From contig NZ_JAKFGB010000009.1 in NCBI RefSeq assembly GCF_022267515.1, positions 1 to 64,000 of the forward strand: a DNA stretch of 64,000 bases, read 5' to 3'. A program made the position numbers and the translations under genes. This document shows positions 37,469 to 46,629 of the stretch, in pieces; the stretch's first letter is position 1, and every line of letters begins with the position of its first letter. The notes below the pieces were generated by a model. It saw only the letters and a program-made list of their open reading frames with translations. It searched no databases and was not told the origin of the DNA. Source of the DNA: Rubinisphaera margarita (lineage in GTDB: Bacteria > Planctomycetota > Planctomycetia > Planctomycetales > Planctomycetaceae).

Positions 37469-38000
37469 CCTGTCGGTGTAATTTTGATCATAGGCAAGGG
37501 TAGCCACGGGAATAAGTGGAGCAAGCCAAACAGGCGTCGAACCTCCCGGGCCTTTCGCCAGGATGAACGCTTTTTTCAACAAATGTCCTGAATACCAGGT
37601 GTCCATGGTCTACAGGCCGATGGTCGCGGTTGCAGGAATTGAATCGATTCGGAAGCGGCGGGGAGCTGGGAAACAGCCAGCGGTCCGGGAATTTCGGGGC
37701 TCTGTCAGCGACTCCTAACGTTCTACGGATTAAGCCTTTACAGGAGGTAGTCTTCGGTCCGAATTCCAGCACTCCGGTTTGCCGCCATTGCAATCCGTGG
37801 TAGAGTTGACCTGTGACGCCAATTTGCGACCCGGCCCGCTGCCATTGAACATCTGTCGACTTGCCAAAATCCCGGCCGGGGAAATGCTCACATCGGTGTC
37901 CGCCAGTGATTTGAAGCCCCCGCATCCTGCGATGCGCCGATCCAGGGGGGCTTGCTGGTGGTCCCGTTCGTGAACAGCAAATGGCCTGAGGGGATGGTTC
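37469..38000. other. Gene-free region before dnaG
   Basis: No coding region is supported; a minus-strand open frame runs into dnaG and is antisense to it. The promoter of the dnaG-rpoD operon is expected here, but I could not pick one with confidence. Confidence 0.3.
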
Positions 38001-39959
38001 GTGCAGATCGATACGTGGAGCGAATTCAAGGAGCAGGTTCGCGCCCAGACTGACATCGTTGCGCTCGTCGGGGAATCCCGGACGGTCACGCAAAAAGGTC
38101 GTCAGTTTGTGGCCCTCTGTCCGTTCCATGACGATCACGATCCTTCGCTCACAATTGACCGCGAACGACAAACCTACCGCTGCTGGTCCTGCAGCGAAGG
38201 CGGCGATGTTTTCAGTTATCTGATGAAGCTTGAAGGTCTCGATTTTCGAGCGACGCTGGAACGTCTAGCCGACCGCGCCGGACTGGAAATGCCCGCAACT
38301 CCGGAAAAGGCGCGTCGCCGCCCGGGAAACGATCGAGCCACGATCCTCAAGCTGATCGACTGGGCGGCTCAGAAATATCATCAGTGTCTGCTCGCTGACC
38401 CGGCTGCCGAGCCGGCGCGGGACTATCTGCTCGACCGGGGTTACTGCGAGGAGATCTGGTCCGACTTTCAACTCGGATTCCACCCGGGTGGATGGGACTG
38501 GCTGATTAAGCAGGCGCGCGGTTCGTTCACGATTCCACAGCTAGAAGAAGCAAAACTGATCTTGCCTCGAAAACAGGGAGATGGGCATCTCGACATGTTT
38601 CGCGGTCGGATTATGTTTCCGATTCGGAATGATCGCGGGCAGACGATTGCGTTCGGTGGTCGGGTTCTGCCGGGAAGTCAGGATGAACAGTACGGCAAAT
38701 ATCAGAACAGTCCGGAAAGCGCGTATTTCAGCAAGAGTCGACAGCTCTATGGACTCGATCATGCCAAGGAGGCCATGCGTGAGCGCAAAGCGGTTCTGGT
38801 TGTCGAAGGATACACCGACTGCATCGCGCTCCACCAGGTTGGGATTTCCAACGTCGTGGCCACACTGGGAACGGCTCTGACACACGAACACGTGCAGCTG
38901 ATCCGACGGTTCTGCCAGAAAGTGATTCTCATTTTCGACGGCGACACCGCCGGCCAGAATGCCGCCCAGCGGGCTCTGCCCCGTCTGCTGTCTCATGAGA
39001 TCGATCTGCGCCTGCTGGCTCTGCCGGAAGGGATGGATCCGCCGGAGTATCTCGAGAAGCACGGTTTGCAGGAATTTCAAACTCTTTTACAAAATGCCGA
39101 GGACGCGTGGGACTTCAAGTTGAGGAATCTGGCCGCGAAGTACAGCGACGATTCCGTCTTTTCCCGCGAGCAGCTGATGAGCGAAATGCTCGAACTGCTT
39201 GCCGTGGCGCCCGGCCTTTCTGGCACAAAACGCGAGGATATGCTCCTGAACCGTCTGGCCCTCCGGGTCGGTTTGCGTGGTTCTCAGGAGCAGAAACTGC
39301 GTAGCGAGCTCGCGAAATTGCGGGCAAAGGGTCCGCAAGTTGCGAAACCCTCTTCACGCTCCCACGAAGCGGAGCCATCTGTTGACTTTTTACCACAGGA
39401 GGAAATTGTTTCCCGCGTCCATCGTCGCGACCAGGCAGACGGCCTGCTCAAGCCCCGGCTCGATCGATACACGCTGCTGGAACGGGACCTGTTGGAAATT
39501 GTCTTCATGATGCCGGAATGCATCACCGAGATCCTGGACCGCGAGGTTCCCGGGAAACTCCGGCATCCATTAGTGAGCGAAATTGTGGCCGAGTGTGCGC
39601 GACTCAGTCAGCGGAATCAGTATTCCGGGACTGACGCATTACTGGCCTCAACTGAAGATCCTGAGCTGAAGCGACTGATCCTCGCCATCGCAGCTCAAGC
39701 GGAAGAGAAGAAGGTCACCGAGAAGCTGGAAGAGACGGCACTGAATTCCGAGGGGAAGCGTGCTCCACTCTATCTGAGTCAGGTGATTTCTCAACTCGAG
39801 TGGGAACACAAGGAATCCCACCATCGGGCCTCAACCAGTACCGTCGCGTTGCACCGGCAGGAACCGACGGCTGTTGATGATCGGATGAGACAATTGCTGC
39901 AGGATGCGGCTCAATTTCACCAGCAACGTGTGACGCGCAATACCGCATCGTCTCAATAA
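38001..39959 (+). CDS. dnaG: DNA primase
   Basis: The 652-residue protein primes DNA replication. The GTG start at 38001 has GAGGGGA upstream. The CHC2 zinc domain has Cys40, His43, Cys61 and Cys64 (LCPFHDDHDPSLTI...RCWSC). The catalytic TOPRIM core includes VVEGYTDCIALHQVG and LIFDGDTAGQNAAQRAL. The C-terminal DnaB-binding region (about residues 460-620) is less conserved, as usual. The sigma factor gene rpoD follows by 80 bp, giving the classical macromolecular-synthesis arrangement. Confidence 0.95.
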   Translation: MQIDTWSEFKEQVRAQTDIVALVGESRTVTQKGRQFVALCPFHDDHDPSLTIDRERQTYRCWSCSEGGDVFSYLMKLEGLDFRATLERLADRAGLEMPATPEKARRRPGNDRATILKLIDWAAQKYHQCLLADPAAEPARDYLLDRGYCEEIWSDFQLGFHPGGWDWLIKQARGSFTIPQLEEAKLILPRKQGDGHLDMFRGRIMFPIRNDRGQTIAFGGRVLPGSQDEQYGKYQNSPESAYFSKSRQLYGLDHAKEAMRERKAVLVVEGYTDCIALHQVGISNVVATLGTALTHEHVQLIRRFCQKVILIFDGDTAGQNAAQRALPRLLSHEIDLRLLALPEGMDPPEYLEKHGLQEFQTLLQNAEDAWDFKLRNLAAKYSDDSVFSREQLMSEMLELLAVAPGLSGTKREDMLLNRLALRVGLRGSQEQKLRSELAKLRAKGPQVAKPSSRSHEAEPSVDFLPQEEIVSRVHRRDQADGLLKPRLDRYTLLERDLLEIVFMMPECITEILDREVPGKLRHPLVSEIVAECARLSQRNQYSGTDALLASTEDPELKRLILAIAAQAEEKKVTEKLEETALNSEGKRAPLYLSQVISQLEWEHKESHHRASTSTVALHRQEPTAVDDRMRQLLQDAAQFHQQRVTRNTASSQ

Positions 39960-40039
39960 ACAGGTTGATTCCAGCGTCGGCGACGAAATGATTGTCGCAG
40001 GCGCGCCGTCAGCCCGAGAGTCTGTCCGAGGAGAATTCT

Positions 40040-41713
<1,674 letters not shown>

Positions 41714-41740
41714 GAACCTGAGCTGACCAACTCACAAGAA

Positions 41741-41765
41741 GCCGCGCCCTGGGCGCGGCTTTTTT
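41741..41765 (+). terminator. Intrinsic terminator of the dnaG-rpoD operon
   Basis: GCCGCGCCC and GGGCGCGGC form a perfect 9-bp stem around a single T, then TTTTTT. It lies 28 bp after the rpoD stop codon. Confidence 0.9.
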
Positions 41766-41810
41766 GTTGGGAAGAACCCGACAGGGTGGCCTCAGCTCTG
41801 CTATCTGGGC

Positions 41811-41974
41811 GACGCCTGCAACGTATTTGCTCGCGGCTTGCCGGATGGCTCAGACGCGAGCGTCTGAGTGGCGGAGCCACAAGAAGTCGGTGACCGACGG
41901 AGTTCCTCTATTCGGTCAGACTCCTATGAAGCCGTTCGCCAATGCTTTTCCAACGAAACACAGCTTCTTTCTGT
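41811..41974. repeat. 164-bp direct repeat, copy 1
   Basis: Starts GACGCCTGCAACGTATT and ends CTTCTTTCTGT. It matches 42268-42431 without gaps and with few substitutions, and contains the left end of hairpin element E. Confidence 0.8.
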
Positions 41975-42056
41975 TGCGGTCGCTCTCGGGAATAGTCACC
42001 GTCCAAGACAAACCTCCTGTTGCTGCGCAATACAGAGATGAATCTCTGTACCATCC
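41843..42056. repeat. Hairpin-ended repeat, copy E
   Basis: The left end is GGATGGC, TCAGACGC/GCGTCTGA, then mini-hairpin GTGGC-GGA-GCCAC and ACAAG. The right end has TTGC-TGC-GCAA and the different stem TACAGAGA/TCTCTGTA, then CCATCC. The two ends carry unrelated long stems. No gene lies within. Confidence 0.75.
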
Positions 42057-42083
42057 TTTTGAGATCGGCCAGACGAAGACCTC

Positions 42084-42123
42084 GGGTGGCCCTGATAGCT
42101 CCGCTATCTGGGCGGCGAAGCCG
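42084..42123 (+). repeat. Solo end of the hairpin repeat family
   Basis: GGGTGGC is followed by an imperfect stem CCTGATAG/CTATCTGG and the perfect mini-hairpin CGGC-GAA-GCCG (42113-42123). Confidence 0.55.
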
Positions 42124-42204
42124 TCGGAGAATGCCGTTTGGCGAGGGTGAAGATTCATCCCTGCTTCGTCATCCCCTCCGAGAAAGTCCTTTACAAGAAT
42201 CCGG

Positions 42205-42262
42205 GTCCAATCCCGTCCTCCCACGGCTGCGCCGCCCCGAAAGAATCTTTCGGGATCACCCC
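42205..42262 (-). repeat. 58-bp hairpin repeat with CCCGAAAGA stem, copy 1
   Basis: The long stem CCCGAAAGA-A-TCTTTCGGG (42236-42254) sits next to GGCTGCGCC, which in the inverse direction is CGGC-GCA-GCCG. The 58 bp recur at 42495-42552. Confidence 0.75.
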
Positions 42263-42267
42263 TCCAC

Positions 42268-42431
42268 GACGCCTGCAACGTATTAGCACGAGGCTTGCCG
42301 GATGGCTCAGACGCGTGCGTCTGAGTGGCGGAGCCACAAGAGGTCGGTGACCAACGGAGTTCCTCTATTCGGCGAGTTTCCCATGAAGTCGTTAGCCAAT
42401 GCTTTTCCAGCGTAACACAGCTTCTTCCTGT
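42268..42431. repeat. 164-bp direct repeat, copy 2
   Basis: This is the second copy of 41811-41974, 457 bp downstream. It carries the left end of element G. Confidence 0.8.
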
Positions 42432-42468
42432 GACTTCGTCACCCAGACGTGCACGTCTGGGCCATCCC
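42300..42468. repeat. Hairpin-ended repeat, copy G
   Basis: The left end is GGATGGC, TCAGACGC/GCGTCTGA and GTGGC-GGA-GCCAC. The right end is GTGAC-TTC-GTCAC, then CCAGACGTGCACGTCTGG and GCCATCCC. Each end has its own perfect mini-hairpin, of different sequence. Confidence 0.8.
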
Positions 42469-42494
42469 GATTCCGGGTGTTATGAACTATGGAC

Positions 42495-42552
42495 GTCCAA
42501 TCCCGTTCTCCCAAGGCTGCGCCGCCCCGAAAGAATCTTTCGGGATCATCCC
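42495..42552 (-). repeat. 58-bp hairpin repeat with CCCGAAAGA stem, copy 2
   Basis: Near-identical to 42205-42262. It ends 14 bp before the glcF stop codon, so the repeat cluster fills the whole space between the rpoD terminator and glcF. Confidence 0.75.
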
Positions 42553-42565
42553 TGTCGGTGTCTGT

Positions 42566-43924
42566 TTATCGCGACTTCAGGTACTCGCTGATGCTCAGTC
42601 CCTGTTGACTCGCATCGAGCAGTTCGATCGGATGCAGCACGGGGATTTGAAGGCCGCGTGCTTTGAGAGCCGCCTTCAGTTGCAGCGAGCAGCCAGCATT
42701 GGCGGAGGCGATCACGTCCGGTTGTTGTTCGAGAATGTGGTTGATCTTCCGTTCGACGAGCCGGTCTGACATCTCTGGTTCGGTCAGGTTGTAGCTCCCG
42801 GCCGCTCCGCAGCAGATGTTCGGTTCTTTGATTTCCAGCAGTTTCAGTTCCGGAATCATCAGCAACAGTTTTCGGGGCTGCTTTTCAATCTGTTGAGCGT
42901 GCCGCAAATGGCAGGCGTCCTGGTAGACCACACGAAGCGGCAGTGCTCCCTGCGGCGGCTCAATGTCGAGCGTGGCGAGGAACTCGTTGATATCGCGAAC
43001 CCGCTGAGAGAACTGTGTCAGCTCTTCGGCCAGTTCGGGACTTCGGTTTGTCAGATGGTGGTACTCTTTGAGCATCGCTCCGCAGCCCGCGACGTTAATC
43101 ACGATCTCATCGACCAGAGCAGCAGGGAAAGCAGCGATATTCTGCCTCGCTCGGGCCACCGCGTCATCGGCGTAACCGGAGTGAAACTCGATCGCTCCGC
43201 AGCAGACTTGTGTAGGAGGCACGAAGACGTCACAGCCGGCGTTCTGCAGAACCCGGGCCGTCGCCCAGTGCAGGTCGCGATACATGGCATCAGCCACGCA
43301 TCCCAGGAACAGTCCCACGCGATGCCGTGCAGGTCGTTGTGTCGTGTCGAGCCGATCCGGCAAAGGATTCTGGTAGGAGCCCAGCTGAGGCAGCATCCGA
43401 TGCATCCGCTGCAGCGGGGTCGGCAACAGGCGGGGCAAACCCGTGGCGTCAATCAACCGATCGAGACGCGTCCACTGCATGAGTCGCGCCGGCCAGAGGA
43501 GCCTTTCCAGACGCCGCCGGTCGGTAAAAAGCTGGCGAAGGAAATACTTCTCGAACCAGCTTTCCCGGCTCTGGCCCGAATCGCCCTGTCGCTGTTCTTT
43601 CACGGACAGCCGGAAGGTTTCGATCAGCTGGCCGTACTGCACGCCCGAGGGGCAGGCCGTTTCGCAGCTGCGGCAGTCGAGACAGAGGTCGAGGTGCCGT
43701 TCGGCGGTTTCCGTCAGCGGGATTCGCTTTTCTTCGATGCCTCGCATGAGATGAATGCGACCCCGGGGGCTGTCGTTCTCGTTGCCCGTTTCCAGATAGG
43801 TGGGGCAGGACGAGGTGCACAGTCCGCAGTGAATACAGCTCAGCAGGTTCTCGTGGGGAACCAGGCCGGCGTGATCCACGGCAGGCGGCAGGTCAGAACA
43901 GGCGGGGCGGGATGGGGCACTCAT
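42566..43924 (-). CDS. glcF: Glycolate oxidase iron-sulfur subunit
   Basis: The 452-residue protein has two [4Fe-4S] ferredoxin motifs, CIHCGLCTSSCP (from residue 34) and CLDCRSCETACPSG, and two CCG-type domains, with CCGAIEFHSGY in the first and YQDACHLRHAQ plus CCGAAGSYNLTEPE in the second. This is the GlcF/heterodisulfide-reductase-subunit architecture. It would pass electrons from a GlcD/E-type flavoprotein oxidising glycolate or lactate. No glcD or glcE is adjacent, so the partner must be encoded elsewhere. Confidence 0.9.
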   Translation of the reverse strand: MSAPSRPACSDLPPAVDHAGLVPHENLLSCIHCGLCTSSCPTYLETGNENDSPRGRIHLMRGIEEKRIPLTETAERHLDLCLDCRSCETACPSGVQYGQLIETFRLSVKEQRQGDSGQSRESWFEKYFLRQLFTDRRRLERLLWPARLMQWTRLDRLIDATGLPRLLPTPLQRMHRMLPQLGSYQNPLPDRLDTTQRPARHRVGLFLGCVADAMYRDLHWATARVLQNAGCDVFVPPTQVCCGAIEFHSGYADDAVARARQNIAAFPAALVDEIVINVAGCGAMLKEYHHLTNRSPELAEELTQFSQRVRDINEFLATLDIEPPQGALPLRVVYQDACHLRHAQQIEKQPRKLLLMIPELKLLEIKEPNICCGAAGSYNLTEPEMSDRLVERKINHILEQQPDVIASANAGCSLQLKAALKARGLQIPVLHPIELLDASQQGLSISEYLKSR

Positions 43925-44030
43925 AGGCCCGTCAGTCTAACATCGCTAGAATGGGAGGAACAGCGCAGCCCGTCTGAGGAGGCTCGTCTGAAAGTTCGTT
44001 TCTGCATCCGTCCAACCTGATTGAATCCCT

Positions 44031-44921
44031 ATGAGTTTTCCGCTTCCATCGAACCGCCCCGAATTCACATCGGCCGCCCGACGGGCAGCCGAGCAGCTTG
44101 TCGCGATGGCTCTGGCCGAAGATTTCGGAGAACGGGGGGATGTGACGTCGACGCTGTTCATTGATTCGGCTCGTGAGGGGCAGGTCGATATCGGTGTCCG
44201 ACAACCCGGAGCTCTGGCGGGCCTGCCGATTGTTCCTCTGGTCTTGCAGCAGGTCGATTCCCGAATTGAGTGGACTGCCCACACGGAAGATGGAGACCGG
44301 ATTCAGCCGGGGCAGGTCGTCGGCACGCTGTCGGGATCCGTGCAGAAGATCCTGATGGCCGAGCGGACCATTCTCAACTTCCTGACACATCTGAGCGGCG
44401 TCGCGACTCTGACCAGTCGGTATGCCGATCTGATCGCCGGAACGCAGGCGCGGATTCTCGATACTCGCAAAACGCTGCCGGGTTACCGCCTGCTCGAGAA
44501 GTACGCGGTCCGCTGTGGCGGCGGCGAGAACCATCGCATGGGACTCTACGACGCCGTGATGTTGAAAGACAATCATCTCGCTTCCATGACGCACAGCCAT
44601 CCGGACCAGATCGTGGCCGATGTACGGGCCCGCTACCCGGGGATTCAGATCATCGTTGAAGTCGATCAGCTGGAGCAGATCGAAACGGTGCTGAAGTGGG
44701 ATCCGGATGTGATTCTGCTCGACAACATGCCGCCGGAAAAACTGTTGAAGGCCGTTCAGCTTCGAGACGCGCAGGCGTCCGACGTTCAGCTCGAAGCTTC
44801 AGGCGGCATTACGCGGGAGACGATTGCCGAGGTCGCTCAATCGGGAGTCGATCGGATCAGCGTGGGAGAAATCACCCACTCAGCTCCGTCTCTCGATCTC
44901 GGCTTCGACTGGCACGTGTAG
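44031..44921 (+). CDS. nadC: Nicotinate-nucleotide pyrophosphorylase (carboxylating)
   Basis: The 296-residue protein converts quinolinate and PRPP to nicotinate mononucleotide in NAD synthesis. Motifs are LAEDFGERGDVTS near the start, the PRPP-binding region LDTRKTLPGYRLLEKYAV with the catalytic Lys/Arg residues, GGGENHRMGLYDAVMLKDNH, and the C-terminal LEASGGITRETIAEVAQSGV. Length is normal. It is divergent from glcF; no nadA or nadB is nearby. Confidence 0.94.
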   Translation: MSFPLPSNRPEFTSAARRAAEQLVAMALAEDFGERGDVTSTLFIDSAREGQVDIGVRQPGALAGLPIVPLVLQQVDSRIEWTAHTEDGDRIQPGQVVGTLSGSVQKILMAERTILNFLTHLSGVATLTSRYADLIAGTQARILDTRKTLPGYRLLEKYAVRCGGGENHRMGLYDAVMLKDNHLASMTHSHPDQIVADVRARYPGIQIIVEVDQLEQIETVLKWDPDVILLDNMPPEKLLKAVQLRDAQASDVQLEASGGITRETIAEVAQSGVDRISVGEITHSAPSLDLGFDWHV

Positions 44922-44969
44922 TGGCTCCCGGAGTGTTTCTCATCTCGTGGGATGGGGAGCTCAGGGGCG

Positions 44970-46463
44970 TTACTTTTTCGCGACGGCTCGCGTCTGGTAC
45001 AGCGGCAGATGTCGGTAGTAGACTTCGAGAGTCATGATCGACAGACAGGTCTGGTACAGTCGCCCGCCTCGCTTGCCGTGGGGGTCAGTCACGTCCCAGC
45101 TGCCGGCTTCCGGGCCATTGCGAAGCTGGGTTTCGACCAGAAAGTCGCGCAAAGTTTCATTCCAACGTTTCCACTCGGGGCCACCGGCGTGGTGAAGGAC
45201 CTGTGTGGCGTAGTAGTTGTAGTACATATTCTCGCGGCTCGGTCCGGCGGTACTCAACACGCCGATGCCGCGCTGCAGCGGGTCGTGGCTCTTCTCCCAG
45301 CCGAGATACATGCGGCAGAGCAGGCCAATCGATGTTGTTGACAGCTTCGCTCCCTGTCCCGGCAGATAGGCATACTGGCTGCCGTCGTCTCTCTGGCAGG
45401 CATCGAGGAACTCGCTGGATGACGTGAAACCGACATCGGAAAACCGCAGCCCGGCCGTCTCGGCACTCTTCAGTCCCATGATCATCCACCCCGAAACCGA
45501 CAGGTCACCCGGTTCTTCGGGGTCATACCGCCAGCCGCCTCGGTCTCGGTTCCGAATGCGGATCATGTATTCGACCGCCCCCTGAGCATGCTCACGCAGC
45601 AGCCGGTCCCGCGTCATGCCGTAGGCTTCGCAGAGGGTGATCGTCGCCAGTCCGTGAGCGTACATCGCCGCGTTTCCGCCCGGAATGCGATCATCATCGG
45701 GGCCAAACCGTCCGCGAAAATCGATTCCCTCCCGGACCTCCGTGCCGGCGGACTTCAAATACTCCAGCCCGTTATAGATGGTCTCCTGATACGGACCGGG
45801 CTGCGTATGCATGTGGCCCGCTCCGAGGAAGGCCATCAACGCCATCGAGGTGGCCCCGATCGGACAGGAACGGAGGCTTCCCGCCTGATGATCGGGATGC
45901 TTGTCGGTTGGCCGCCGATGGTCGAAACTCCAGGCGCCGTTTTCCCGCTGTCGAGCCGCGAGCCATTCCAGCCCGCGTTCCACCGCGCGTTCACTTTGCG
46001 CCGTCCCGCCGAACATTTCGAGGAGCTTTTCGCGCGAAGCCGCATTGCGACCGCCAAGGTGACTGGAAAGATCGATCTCCGGTATCTGGAGCAGCTCGAC
46101 AGCCGAGGGGTCTGCTCTCGACAACCTGGGCGAATATCCCGGAGACGGCGCGGGAGTGGACTGCATCGAAAGTTGCCTGGCGATCACATCCAGTTCAGGC
46201 AGACTCGTCTCTTTTGAGAGGTCGGTCAGCTCGGGAGTCAGTTCGAGCTCCTCAATGATTGTCGGCTGCGTATCGATGGTCGCCGACAGCCGTTCTTCCG
46301 GAATGGGAAGCTGAAAGACCAGCAGCGCCAGAGTGCAGAGGAGCATCGCGTGCAGAAAGACGCTGAGAAGCAGACCGCCGGCCAGACGGCGATCCCAGCC
46401 GCTCAACGGCTCCGCTTCTTCAATCATCTCAATCTCAACCCGGACCGGTTGTTCTGTATTCAT
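44970..46463 (-). CDS. Membrane-anchored squalene-cyclase/prenyltransferase-like protein
   Basis: The protein has about 497 residues from ATG 46463. The N-terminus is cytosolic with one membrane segment (about residues 27-50, LLLSVFLHAMLLCTLALLVF) followed by a proline/glutamate-rich stretch, which resembles the TonB layout. The rest (about residues 145-497) is an alpha/alpha-barrel with repeats of the prenyltransferase/squalene-oxidase type: GLEWLAARQRENGAWSFD, MIRIRNRDRGGWRYDPEE and LHHAGGPEWKRWN. The QW-like repeats are seen, but cyclase DxDD motifs are not, so catalysis is doubtful. Such proteins are common in planctomycetes. Confidence 0.78.
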   Translation of the reverse strand: MNTEQPVRVEIEMIEEAEPLSGWDRRLAGGLLLSVFLHAMLLCTLALLVFQLPIPEERLSATIDTQPTIIEELELTPELTDLSKETSLPELDVIARQLSMQSTPAPSPGYSPRLSRADPSAVELLQIPEIDLSSHLGGRNAASREKLLEMFGGTAQSERAVERGLEWLAARQRENGAWSFDHRRPTDKHPDHQAGSLRSCPIGATSMALMAFLGAGHMHTQPGPYQETIYNGLEYLKSAGTEVREGIDFRGRFGPDDDRIPGGNAAMYAHGLATITLCEAYGMTRDRLLREHAQGAVEYMIRIRNRDRGGWRYDPEEPGDLSVSGWMIMGLKSAETAGLRFSDVGFTSSSEFLDACQRDDGSQYAYLPGQGAKLSTTSIGLLCRMYLGWEKSHDPLQRGIGVLSTAGPSRENMYYNYYATQVLHHAGGPEWKRWNETLRDFLVETQLRNGPEAGSWDVTDPHGKRGGRLYQTCLSIMTLEVYYRHLPLYQTRAVAKK

Positions 46464-46540
46464 ATCGCCTGAGCGCTCAAGACGTAAAACGAAACTCACA
46501 CTCTGTCTGTCTTACCTATCGGCTGCACCGCCGGGGAATT

Positions 46541-46569
46541 ATTATAGGCAGTTCCCGCACAGAAAACGG
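46541..46569 (-). promoter_or_regulatory. Weak promoter candidate for the squalene-cyclase-like gene
   Basis: On the minus strand a perfect TATAAT (46546-46541) has a 17-bp spacer and a poor -35 hexamer CCGTTT (46569-46564). It lies about 78 bp upstream of ATG 46463. Confidence 0.25.
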
Positions 46570-46629
46570 AGAGCGTTCCGGCAGATTGCCGACGATCGCG
46601 CCAATCAATCATCCTCGAAGAGGTCCTGC

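Noticed and set aside
37402..37524. 41-residue N-terminal extension of the RAYT protein
   Set aside because: The extension is the translated flanking repeat; the domain begins at the ATG at 37401.
46333..46629. N-terminal extension of the beta-helix protein
   Set aside because: The extension runs antisense to the squalene-cyclase-like gene, while ATG 46630 has a ribosome-binding site and begins a signal peptide.
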